Under the pieces are notes generated by a model. The model did no database searches. It was not told the origin of the DNA and saw nothing but the letters and a program-made list of their open reading frames with translations. A DNA stretch of 64,000 nucleotides. It comes from JAPPHA01 sp965242975. Lineage in GTDB: Bacteria; Pseudomonadota; Alphaproteobacteria; Rhodobacterales; Rhodobacteraceae. A program made the translations under genes and the position numbers. The stretch covers positions 248,001-312,000 of the forward strand of contig CBDETS010000007.1 in NCBI GenBank assembly GCA_965242975.1, in the 5' to 3' direction. The first letter of the stretch is position 1. The number at the start of each line of letters is the position of its first letter. Positions 1-8,173 of this stretch are shown here, piece by piece.

Positions 1-176
1 CCGTCATCATACAGGTCATCTATTTCAAGAGGACCGGGCGGCGCGTGTTCCTGATGGCGCCAATACACCATCACTTTGAAAAGCTCGGCTGGGCCGAGCC
101 GCAGATCGTAATCCGTTTCTGGATCATCTCGCTGATCCTGGCCTTGATCGGTCTCGCAACTCTCAAGGTCCGGTGA
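1..176 (+). CDS. mraY: MraY, phospho-MurNAc-pentapeptide transferase (C-terminal end only)
   Basis: MraY moves phospho-MurNAc-pentapeptide from UDP to undecaprenyl phosphate at the inner membrane, making lipid I. Only the last 57 or so codons lie in the window; the gene starts before base 1. The reading frame beginning at base 3 shows the family signature MAPIHHHFEKLGW near the C-terminus, followed by a hydrophobic final helix and the ending LKVR. The stop TGA (174-176) overlaps the GTG start of murD as GTGA, so the two are translationally coupled. Its place directly before murD is the normal dcw order. Confidence 0.95.
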   Translation, partial: VIIQVIYFKRTGRRVFLMAPIHHHFEKLGWAEPQIVIRFWIISLILALIGLATLKVR

Positions 177-1597
177 TCCCGGTTCGCGAATTTGCCGGTC
201 GACGAGTTGCTGTCCTCGGGATGGGGCGATCAGGGCAGGCAACCGCCAGGGCTCTCATACTGGGGGGGGCCGAGGCCATTTGCTGGGACGACGAGCCCGA
301 AATCCGGGTTGCTGCCGAAGGACAGGGGTTTCGGGTGGAATCGCTGGCCAGAAGCGAAATGTGGACAGACGTTGCGAACCTCGTGGTGTCGCCTGGGATT
401 TCTCATCTGTACCCGCAGCCGCACTCGCTGGTGAAGTTGGCCTGGCGGCATGGCGTGCCGGTCGATAATGACGTCGGACTGTTCTTCAGGAACTGGATCA
501 CATCTGACCGGGATGAGTTCGATGTCCTCCCGCGGGTCGTCTGCGTTACCGGATCGAACGGAAAGTCGACGACGACAGCCTTGATCGGACATCTCCTCGA
601 ATTGGCGGGACGGCCGGTCCAGATCGGTGGAAACATCGGCCGCCCGGTTCTGGACCTCGAGCCCGTTGCCAATGGGGAGACAGTGGTCCTGGAACTGTCA
701 TCGTACCAGATCGAACTTGCGCGAACCCTCGCGCCCGACATTGCGGTATTCCTGAACTTTTCGCCTGATCACCTTGATCGTCACGGAGGTGTTGGAGGGT
801 ACTTTGCTGCAAAGCGCCGACTGTTCAGCGAAGGAGGCACCGAGCGACAGATCATCGGGGTGGACGACCTGGAGGGTGAGTTTCTTGCCGCACGTGCTCA
901 TGGCGATCTGTCAGACGCAGAATCGTTGATCAGGATCTCGGCGCGGCGACTGATAGAAGGCGACAGTTGGTCAGTTTCAGTCAAGAAAGGATTCCTCGTC
1001 GAATACCGACGGAGGCGGCAGATCTCTTCGATCGACTTGCGCGACATTCGAAACCTCCGCGGCGCGCACAATTGGCAGAACGCGTGCGCGGCCTTCGCCG
1101 TATGCCGGAGTCTCGGACTTCCACCAAAGGACCTGGCCCACGGCCTCAACCAGTTCCCGGGGCTTCCTCATCGATGTCAGACCGTCGGGGAACACGGCGG
1201 TGTACTGTTCGTGAATGATTCCAAGGCAACCAATGCGGATGCCGCGTCGCAGGCTCTATCGGCATACCGGAACATCCGTTGGATCGCGGGCGGGAGGGCC
1301 AAGGAAGGGGGAATCGCCTCAATTTCCGGGAACCTTGGAAATGTGCGAAAGGTCTATCTCGTCGGGGAATCGGCTGACCTGTTCCGTCGGCAGTTGGGCG
1401 CCAGGAACCTGGTCATTTCGGGTACGATCGCCGAGGCGGTCGATTCCGCCGCGAGTGAAGCCGAAGCGGGGGACGTTGTTCTGTTGTCACCGGCCGCGGC
1501 AAGTTTTGACCAGTTCGCGGATTTTGAGGCACGGGGCGACGCGTTCATCGAGGCCGTCAGGAGCGTGGTGCGAAAGGATCTTGCGGAATCTCCCTGA
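173..1597 (+). CDS. murD: MurD, UDP-N-acetylmuramoylalanine--D-glutamate ligase
   Basis: This is the cytoplasmic ATP-dependent ligase that adds D-glutamate to UDP-MurNAc-L-Ala. The 474-residue protein has the usual family length. The N-terminal Rossmann-like part carries AVLGMGRSG (residues 13-21). The Mur-ligase ATP loop GSNGKST lies at 127-133, and NFSPDHLDRH and NDSKATN, both typical of MurD, follow. The start is GTG overlapping the mraY stop by four bases. The normal next gene, ftsW, is displaced by about 4.3 kb of inserted sequence, so murD ends the upstream part of the cluster and may rely on ftsW having its own promoter. Confidence 0.96.
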   Translation: MIPVREFAGRRVAVLGMGRSGQATARALILGGAEAICWDDEPEIRVAAEGQGFRVESLARSEMWTDVANLVVSPGISHLYPQPHSLVKLAWRHGVPVDNDVGLFFRNWITSDRDEFDVLPRVVCVTGSNGKSTTTALIGHLLELAGRPVQIGGNIGRPVLDLEPVANGETVVLELSSYQIELARTLAPDIAVFLNFSPDHLDRHGGVGGYFAAKRRLFSEGGTERQIIGVDDLEGEFLAARAHGDLSDAESLIRISARRLIEGDSWSVSVKKGFLVEYRRRRQISSIDLRDIRNLRGAHNWQNACAAFAVCRSLGLPPKDLAHGLNQFPGLPHRCQTVGEHGGVLFVNDSKATNADAASQALSAYRNIRWIAGGRAKEGGIASISGNLGNVRKVYLVGESADLFRRQLGARNLVISGTIAEAVDSAASEAEAGDVVLLSPAAASFDQFADFEARGDAFIEAVRSVVRKDLAESP

Positions 1598-1626
1598 TCC
1601 GCGTGTCCCGGTGCACCAAGTCTTCA

Positions 1627-1998
1627 TCACGTGCTGCGCTCGCCAGGCAGAACATCGGAGCGTGTCTCGCCCTGTTCTCGTCTGAGCATGCCCGCGCCAC
1701 ACTCAGGGCAGAACGCAGGCCGCCTTGATCGCGGGATTCGGGCTTGGCATGCCACGCAAATCAGAATGCTCGAACGGCGCTCGACATGCCAGTGGCCGTT
1801 GCCCTGGTGTTTGCGGTCCGCCCGGAATGGTGTACGGAGCCGGTCGTCGTTCCAGTCAGGCCGTTTCACCGCCGGATCCTCCTGGTTCAGAGTAGAGTTC
1901 AGGAACATGCTGCAACGGCGGGCTCCGGCGGTTTTCGCTTCGCTGGACACCCTGTTCGTTTCCAGACATGTCGATGCGGCATTTCCGGTCCGGTACAT
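1627..1998 (-). CDS. Possible small zinc-ribbon ORF
   Basis: An open frame of 123 codons runs on the minus strand between murD and the hybrid kinase. Its C-terminal third contains CVACQARIPRSRRP followed by CPECGAG, a C-x2-C-x12-C-x2-C arrangement that looks like a treble-clef or zinc-ribbon motif and slightly resembles the DksA/TraR finger, although the spacing is shorter than in DksA. The N-terminal two thirds match nothing I know. It could be a remnant or chance ORF in GC-rich DNA. The four cysteines are the only support. Confidence 0.25.
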   Translation of the reverse strand: MYRTGNAASTCLETNRVSSEAKTAGARRCSMFLNSTLNQEDPAVKRPDWNDDRLRTPFRADRKHQGNGHWHVERRSSILICVACQARIPRSRRPAFCPECGAGMLRREQGETRSDVLPGERST

Positions 1999-2160
1999 CT
2001 CTTCTGGCAGATTCGTCTCTCGGTTTCAGGATCGCGTTCGTTTTCGTGTTTGGTTCACGTTGCCGAACGGAATGGGAGGCCTCATGTTGGTTTTGGCACG
2101 GTTAATCAATGCCAATTCCCGGCCGAGCCGGAGACGGGGCCCCGTTTCGTTCGAAGTTGT

Positions 2161-4488
2161 TCATTCTTCCCCAGGCTTTGCCATGCTGTATCCCACCCCG
2201 CGTTCGTTGAATATCCAGGTCGGGTTGGCCGCATCATCGCCGAGCTTGCGGCGGAGGTTACGCACGAAGATGCGCACGAGATTGGCATCTGCGCCGTTAC
2301 GTCCGCTCCACACGCGCCGAAGCAGCGTTTCGTACGTCACCACCCGTCCTGCGTTAAGCGCGAGAATGCGCAGAAGCTCGTATTCGGTGGCGGTGAGATC
2401 AACCGTGTCGCCGCTGACGGTAACGCGACGCCGACCGTAGTTGACGGCGAGCGTTCCGACCACCAAAGCCTCAGGATCTTCGTGGCGGCGCAGCGCAGCG
2501 CGGACCCGGGCGACCAGTTCGGTCGACGAGAACGGCTTGACAATGTAGTCGGCGGCGCCGGCCTCCAGAGCTTGGGCAACGGTTTCGTCGCGACCGTAGG
2601 CAGAGATGAATATGACCGGCAGGTCGGAGAGTTCTGGGACCTCTTTCATCAGCTCGATTCCGTCAGGGCCAGGAAGAATCAGGTCAAGCAGGACCAGTCG
2701 CGGCTTTTCGCTGCGAATGATGTGCGCGAGCTGCTTCGGCTCGCCGGTTACCACCGGGGCGTAGCCGGCAGCGGACAGCGCATCGCGCACGAAGCGCAAC
2801 GTGCGTGGGTCGTCATCCACCGCAAGGATGCGCACCTTTTCTCCGCATTTCAGTGCCGGCAGAGGACTCGCCGCCTCTGTCCCGGGCCGCTCGGCAACAG
2901 GGAGAGTGAAGGTGACCGTCGCGCCGAAGCCGGATCCTGCGCTCTCGGCCCTGATTCGGCCGCCGTGGGCCTCAACCAGCCCCTTGCAGATGGAGAGGCC
3001 AAGGCCGTGGCCAACCTTTGTCCCTTCCCCGGCGCTGGCGTGTTTGTCGAAGAGCCGCAACAGCTGATCCGGTGCCAACCCTCTGCCCTCGTCGGAGACC
3101 GCAACTGCGACGTTACCATCCTTGCGGACCGCCGAGACCCGGATGGGAGTGGCCTCTGGCGCATACCGGGCGGCGTTGGCGAAGAGGTTGTTCAGCACCT
3201 GCACGATGCGCGGACGGTCAGCCATCACCCGCGGCAGGTCGACGGGGAGATCGACGATAATTCCATGCCGGCCGCCGCTGCCGAGAAAGGTGCGCCGTGC
3301 CCGCTCCACCAGGTCGGCAACCTCCGAGGGTTCGGGCGCAACCGAGAGCGTGCCCGAATCGATGCGGCCCGCGTCAAGCAAGTCGCCGATCAGGCCGCGC
3401 ATGTGGTTGGCCTGTTCCACAATGATTCGGTGGAACTCGCGCATCTCTGCCGGATCCAGTGCCTGGGTTTCTTCCATCAGTGTCATCGCCGAACCCTTGA
3501 TAGCAACCAGAGGTTCGCGCAGTTCGTGGCTCACCAGGCTCAGGAATTCGGTCCGCAGCCGCTCGATCTCGTCCAGTGGCCCCAAATCCTGGACGGTGAC
3601 CACCAACGAGGCGGTCGCGTCCCCCTCGGCACGGGTCGGCGTGGCGTTGACCAACACCCGAACGCTGCGCCCGTCCGGCACCGATACCAGCATCTCCTCG
3701 GCGCGCATCGTCTTGCCGGTGTCGAGCAGTTGCTCAATGGGGAATCTGTTCAGGCTCACCTCGCTGCCGTCGGAGCGGCGTATGTTCACCACTTCAAACA
3801 GCTGCTCGGCCGGCTGGCCGGGGAGGCGCAGGCTCTCCGCAATGCGCCGTGCCTCGCGGTTGAAAAGCAAAGGGCGGCTCGTCCTGATGTCGAACACCAG
3901 CACCCCGACCGGGGAGGTTTCGACCAGAGCCTCGAGATCAGCCCGCGCCCGGTGCTCGTTGCGGTGGGTGCGCGCATTGGAAATTGCCGATGCGGCCTGG
4001 GACGCGAACAGGGCCAGTACCTCCTCGTCCTCGTCGGCGAAGGCTTCCCCGTCGGCCTTGTCGGCGAGGAAGAAAATACCGATGTCGGCGCCGCGGTGGC
4101 GCATTGGCGTCACCTGAAAGGAGCGAGAGAACGCCGGGGCGGGCTCAATGCCGAGCGCGCGGACATGCTCCGAGAGATCGGCGCCCCGCAGCGGCCCTGG
4201 CAGAGCGCGGAAATGCTCGAACAGACGCAGGCTGTCGGGCCACGTGCAGAGATCTTGCTGTTCTTCGGGCGAGAAGCCCGAAAACACGAAATCCAGCGGC
4301 GCGCCCGCCTCGTCGATGGTGGCGATCACGCCCCAGCGGGCGCCGGTGAGCGCGCGGCCGCTCTCCGCCACCTCGCTAAGCACCGTATCGACGTCGAGGC
4401 TCGCGTTGATCCGGAGAATGGCTGAATTCAGCGTGGCGATGCGCTGGCGCAGTACCTCGTTCTCATGTCTCAGGTCGTCGGACTGCAT
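2161..4488 (-). CDS. Hybrid histidine kinase with receiver and OmpR-type DNA-binding domain
   Basis: This 775-residue protein appears to hold a whole two-component pathway in one chain. A short helix (about 5-30) leads into a GAF domain (about 30-175) and a PAS-like domain (about 185-300). HisKA carries H321 in SLVSHELREPL, and the ATPase domain shows NNLFANAARYAP (N-box), DEGRGL and GHGLGLSICKG (about 430-530). A receiver follows (about 552-668) with VDDD, the phospho-acceptor D602 in LLDLILPG and K651 in VKPF. The end is an OmpR-type winged helix (about 672-770) with LTATEYELL and GVGYSM. No transmembrane segment is visible, so sensing is probably cytoplasmic through GAF/PAS. ATG 4488 was preferred over GTG 4512 because GAGGTG lies just upstream. 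It is transcribed against the dcw genes. The signal and targets are unknown. Confidence 0.88.
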   Translation of the reverse strand: MQSDDLRHENEVLRQRIATLNSAILRINASLDVDTVLSEVAESGRALTGARWGVIATIDEAGAPLDFVFSGFSPEEQQDLCTWPDSLRLFEHFRALPGPLRGADLSEHVRALGIEPAPAFSRSFQVTPMRHRGADIGIFFLADKADGEAFADEDEEVLALFASQAASAISNARTHRNEHRARADLEALVETSPVGVLVFDIRTSRPLLFNREARRIAESLRLPGQPAEQLFEVVNIRRSDGSEVSLNRFPIEQLLDTGKTMRAEEMLVSVPDGRSVRVLVNATPTRAEGDATASLVVTVQDLGPLDEIERLRTEFLSLVSHELREPLVAIKGSAMTLMEETQALDPAEMREFHRIIVEQANHMRGLIGDLLDAGRIDSGTLSVAPEPSEVADLVERARRTFLGSGGRHGIIVDLPVDLPRVMADRPRIVQVLNNLFANAARYAPEATPIRVSAVRKDGNVAVAVSDEGRGLAPDQLLRLFDKHASAGEGTKVGHGLGLSICKGLVEAHGGRIRAESAGSGFGATVTFTLPVAERPGTEAASPLPALKCGEKVRILAVDDDPRTLRFVRDALSAAGYAPVVTGEPKQLAHIIRSEKPRLVLLDLILPGPDGIELMKEVPELSDLPVIFISAYGRDETVAQALEAGAADYIVKPFSSTELVARVRAALRRHEDPEALVVGTLAVNYGRRRVTVSGDTVDLTATEYELLRILALNAGRVVTYETLLRRVWSGRNGADANLVRIFVRNLRRKLGDDAANPTWIFNERGVGYSMAKPGEE

Positions 4489-5179
4489 CAATACACCTCG
4501 TTCGATTTGCACTGCACACGGCGAGCCAGGGCACCTGATTCGAAATTGCGGTCTCGGCGTTTCAGTATCGCGCAGGTCAGAGTTCTTGTTTCTTTATGAA
4601 AATAACACAGAAGAGAGTTATGTGCATACACTTTCATGGAAAAGTTCCTTTACCTGAAAAGTCTGGATGTCATTGCGAGTCGGCGCACTGCGGGGCAACC
4701 GCCAGGGGTGGGCGTACCTGAATGTGCGGCACGTCAAGGAGGCTGGCTGCACGGTTGAGCCAGGCCGACACCCGTATCCGCACGCCGACACTGCTCCTCG
4801 CAGGAGGCTGATATGATGTGCTGTTGAACCGATGTACGTCCCGAATGGCGCCATCGACTGTTAATGTCGGTTCCTGCCGACGCCATCCGGACGCTCTGCT
4901 TTCGGCATCCCGCGAAGAGGAGAGGTCCGACTGTGAGGAAGATCGGCATGACGAGCATGGAAGACATCCTGCGTCGCTGCCTCGGCGGCGGGGAGACGAT
5001 CGCACGGTCGCGGCCGACGCGGCACATTGACGGGAACGGTGCCACATGTTCCGGAGAGGACCGGGTTGCAGAGATTTCGTGGCCCTCGCACCCAAGGTCG
5101 GTAAGCTTGGCGAAGCATTGCCACGGACTCCGTGCTGATGGCAGCCATTGAAGCCGCTGTCGTCAGGCAGAGCGGTAGC
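4489..5179. other. Intergenic stretch upstream of the kinase, no supported gene
   Basis: No convincing gene is visible here. The part at about 4570-4670 is much more AT-rich than the surroundings and lies directly upstream of the minus-strand kinase, so it probably contains that gene's promoter, but no clear -35/-10 pair could be fixed. The part nearer 5179 adjoins a decayed transporter gene and may contain its unrecognisable C-terminal end. Confidence 0.4.
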
Positions 5180-5718
5180 CCTCCCAAACGGAGACCGAGC
5201 CGGAGAGAGGGTTCCGACCAACTTGGCGGCTGCGTTCGACATGTAACGGAAACCGACGTTCATCGAGACACGCCCCACGTCGGAAAACGCAGGAATCAGG
5301 AACGAGTGGACCGAGGAATTCACCGCGAACGCGAAGCCGAACAGCATCAGGCCGCGCGGAAGGCAATGCGTGAGTCCGAGGCCGCCCCGTCATGCCAAGT
5401 TCAGGCAGGCGATACGAGTGCCAGGAGTACGGCAACGAGCGAACCCGTCCGGGATCGGGCCAGGCGTTCAATGATGTCGAGTGGCTTGTCCTGTACTCGG
5501 AGAAATGCCGGGGCGAAGGCTCGAGCCACACCGTATCCGACGACCCGGGAGGCAAAATACGCACCGACCTGGAAGATCACAGACCGGTTGCCGGTTTCGG
5601 TCCCGTTGGAAAGTACACTGTAGCAACGGACCGGGACGCCGACAACGAACCGCGCGGCGCGAGTTCGGAACAGGAAGAGGCGGGCGGCGGACAGGATGGT
5701 GACGTTCCGCTCCTTCAC
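5180..5718 (-). pseudogene. Remnant of an ArsJ-like MFS transporter (C-terminal half, frameshifted)
   Basis: Two minus-strand segments in different frames, in the right order, resemble the second half of the MFS family that includes ArsJ, an exporter of 1-arseno-3-phosphoglycerate. The first (5718 down to about 5480) has TILSAARLFLF, FVVGVPV and FQVGAYFASRVVGYGVARAF. The second (5347 down to about 5180) has FAVNSSVHSFLI and SMNVGFRYMSNAAAKLVGTL. The family normally has about 400 residues; the N-terminal half is missing, the two blocks are out of frame, and nothing recognisable follows. The gene is therefore dead. Membership in MFS is fairly sure; the ArsJ assignment comes from remembered family motifs and is less so. 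No gapdh, arsR or arsC neighbour is seen. Confidence 0.6.
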
Positions 5719-5884
5719 ACGTGAACTCAGAATGTGGCGGCAACGTGTACGGCCGCATTCTCGCCAGGTGCCGCGACAAGATTCTTCTGGATTTCAGCCC
5801 GGCTTCAATTCATACTGGTTCGCAACAATTGCCGGAAAACGGCAACACGAACGCACGGGCAGGTTCGGGCGCAGGCAGCTAGCG

Positions 5885-7069
5885 ATGACAGGAATCGTCT
5901 ACGGTCCGGTAGAAGACAATTCAGGCGAGCCTGTCCTTCCGCAGTGGTGGAAGGCGGTCGACCGCTGGACGCTTGCGTGCATATTCCTTCTCGCGCTGAT
6001 CGGACTGGTCATGGCGCTAGCTGCTTCCCCCGCAATTGCCGGGCGCAACAACCTCGACCCGTTTTACTATTTTTATCGACAGGCGTTTTTCACGCTGCTG
6101 GCGCTTGCCTGCACGGTCGTGGTGTCGATCATGAGGATCGAGATGCTGCGCAGACTCTGCATCCTGGGATTCGTGGCAGGAGCGATTGCGCTGGCCCTGC
6201 TACCGTTTTTCGGGACCGATTTCGGCAAGGAGGCGACGCGATGGTACTCGCTCAGGTTCGTGTCATTCCAGCCGTCGGAGTTTGCCAAGCCGTTTTTTGT
6301 CGTGACTTCAGCCTGGTTTCTCTCTGCGAAGGGCGCCACAAACACGGCGTCCGGCACCCGGTTTTCGTTCCTGCTTGCGATGGTCATGATCGGAATGCTG
6401 GTCGTGCAGCCGGATTTCGGGCAGGCAAGCCTGTTCTTTGCAACCTGGATGCTGATGTACTTCGTCGCAGGTGCACCTGTTCTGATTCTGATCGGACTCG
6501 CCGCCATCGCAGTTCTTGGTGGATTGGTCGCATTCAACACGTCGGAACACTTTGCACGTAGAATTCTCGGATTTCTGGACCGGGATCCGAATCCGAATTC
6601 CCAGATCGGGCACGTTGAAAGCGCAATTCGAAGCGGCGGAAATTTCGGCGTCGGCGTCGGCGAAGGAAAGATCAAGTGGACCCTGCCGGATGCGCATACC
6701 GATTACATCATTGCGGTGGCCACGGAAGAATACGGGCTCATGCTCGTCTTGTTGATCATCCTTTTGTTTCTGACGATTACCGTGTCCTCTCTCCTGCGCA
6801 TCAGGCGCACGCGCGATATGTTCATACGGATCGCCGGGACCGGCCTCGCGTCGATCTTCGCACTCCAGGGGTTGATCAACATGGGTGTTGCCGCCCGATT
6901 GCTCCCGGCCAAAGGCATGACCCTTCCATTTGTCAGTTACGGCGGCTCATCGATCCTTGCGACCGCGATCCTGATGGGCGTACTGTTGGCATTTACCAGT
7001 GCCCGTCCGCTTGGACAGATCGACGGTGCGCGTGCCACGGCGGACGGAATGGCAACCCAGGCGGCCTGA
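5885..7069 (+). CDS. ftsW: FtsW, SEDS peptidoglycan polymerase of the divisome
   Basis: FtsW is the septal SEDS-family glycosyltransferase, a polytopic inner-membrane protein working with a class B penicillin-binding protein. The 394-residue product has the family length and about ten hydrophobic segments. Signatures are SFQPSEFAK in the first half and AKGMTLPFVSYGGSS near the end. The open frame continues upstream to 5696, but the extra N-terminal residues are not FtsW-like, so ATG 5885 was chosen; its ribosome binding site is weak. The stop is immediately followed by the murG start. Because the cluster is broken upstream, a promoter for ftsW onwards should lie between 5720 and 5884. Confidence 0.95.
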   Translation: MTGIVYGPVEDNSGEPVLPQWWKAVDRWTLACIFLLALIGLVMALAASPAIAGRNNLDPFYYFYRQAFFTLLALACTVVVSIMRIEMLRRLCILGFVAGAIALALLPFFGTDFGKEATRWYSLRFVSFQPSEFAKPFFVVTSAWFLSAKGATNTASGTRFSFLLAMVMIGMLVVQPDFGQASLFFATWMLMYFVAGAPVLILIGLAAIAVLGGLVAFNTSEHFARRILGFLDRDPNPNSQIGHVESAIRSGGNFGVGVGEGKIKWTLPDAHTDYIIAVATEEYGLMLVLLIILLFLTITVSSLLRIRRTRDMFIRIAGTGLASIFALQGLINMGVAARLLPAKGMTLPFVSYGGSSILATAILMGVLLAFTSARPLGQIDGARATADGMATQAA

Positions 7070-8173
7070 ATGAACCGGATGCCGCTTATCATGATTGCGG
7101 CCGGGGGCACGGGCGGCCACATGTTTCCCGCCCAGGCCTTGGCCGAAACCATGGTGCGTCGCGGTTGGCGTGTCATGTTGACGACCGATGACCGTGGGGC
7201 GCGGTACATTGACAGTTTTCCAGGCGAAACCCTTGTCCGGGTCGTCAAGTCGGGAACCTTTTCAAGAGGAGGGCTGACCGAACGAACCGCGGTTCCGTTC
7301 CGCCTCATCGCCGGAACATGTTCGGCACTGCGGGTCATGTTCCGCGATCGCCCAAGCGCGGTCGCCGGATTCGGAGGTTACCCCGCCTTTCCCGCCATGG
7401 CGGCCGCTGTCCTTTGTGGTGTTCCGACCTTGATTCATGAACAGAACGGTGTTCTTGGGCGCGTCAACCGAATGTTCGTCCGCCGTGTCGACCATGTCGC
7501 ACTGAGTATTTGGCCAATGTCTCTTCCCGAGGGCGTGTCATCCGTCCACACCGGCAATCCGGTCCGAAGCACGATCAGGGCCCATGCCGGAGCGCCGTAC
7601 AAATCACCCGGAGACGGGCCGATCCGAATCCTTGTCGTTGGCGGGTCCCAGGGTGCCCGCGTACTGTCGGAAGTCGTTCCCGATGCCTGTGCATTGCTGC
7701 CGGAATCCACCCGGCCGAATGTGCAGGTCACGCAACAGGCGCGGGAGGTCGATGTCGGCGCAACGATCGAGGCCTACCGAGCCGCCGGCATCAACGCCAA
7801 GGTCGCTCCCTTCTTTTCCGATCTCCCGCGCCTGATGGCCGAAACCCACATCGTGATTTCGCGCGCAGGGGCCTCGACCGTTGCGGAGATCGCCGCAATC
7901 GGCCGTCCAGCGATTCTGATCCCGTTCGCGGCTGCAGTACGTGACGAACAGAGCTCGAATGCACGGCTCTTGACCGGTGTGGGTGGTGCGGTCGTCTTTC
8001 AGGAATCGGAACTTTCGGCAGCTGCGCTCGCGGAATCGATCATGGACATCGTCGCAACTCCAGGGCGGGCTTCCAGCATGGCGGAAGCGGCACTGATGGT
8101 CGGCAGACCGCGGGCGGCTGAAGCGCTCGGAGATCTGGTCGAGGACATGGCAAAGGGAAGGTCTGGCCCATGA
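7070..8173 (+). CDS. murG: MurG, lipid II-forming GlcNAc transferase
   Basis: MurG adds GlcNAc from UDP-GlcNAc to lipid I at the cytoplasmic face of the inner membrane, giving lipid II. The 367-residue protein shows the N-terminal glycine-rich loop GGTGGHMFPAQALAE (about residues 12-26) and the C-domain loop VVGGSQGARVL. HxxxRxGAST-type donor-site residues appear as ISRAGASTVAEIAAIGRPAI. ATG 7070 follows the ftsW stop without a spacer, and the stop overlaps the murC start (ATGA). Confidence 0.96.
   Translation: MNRMPLIMIAAGGTGGHMFPAQALAETMVRRGWRVMLTTDDRGARYIDSFPGETLVRVVKSGTFSRGGLTERTAVPFRLIAGTCSALRVMFRDRPSAVAGFGGYPAFPAMAAAVLCGVPTLIHEQNGVLGRVNRMFVRRVDHVALSIWPMSLPEGVSSVHTGNPVRSTIRAHAGAPYKSPGDGPIRILVVGGSQGARVLSEVVPDACALLPESTRPNVQVTQQAREVDVGATIEAYRAAGINAKVAPFFSDLPRLMAETHIVISRAGASTVAEIAAIGRPAILIPFAAAVRDEQSSNARLLTGVGGAVVFQESELSAAALAESIMDIVATPGRASSMAEAALMVGRPRAAEALGDLVEDMAKGRSGP

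Noticed and set aside
1744..4425. An open frame of 893 codons on the + strand opposite the hybrid kinase
   Set aside because: It has no recognisable domain and is explained by the GC-rich codon pattern of the kinase gene, whose domains are clear.
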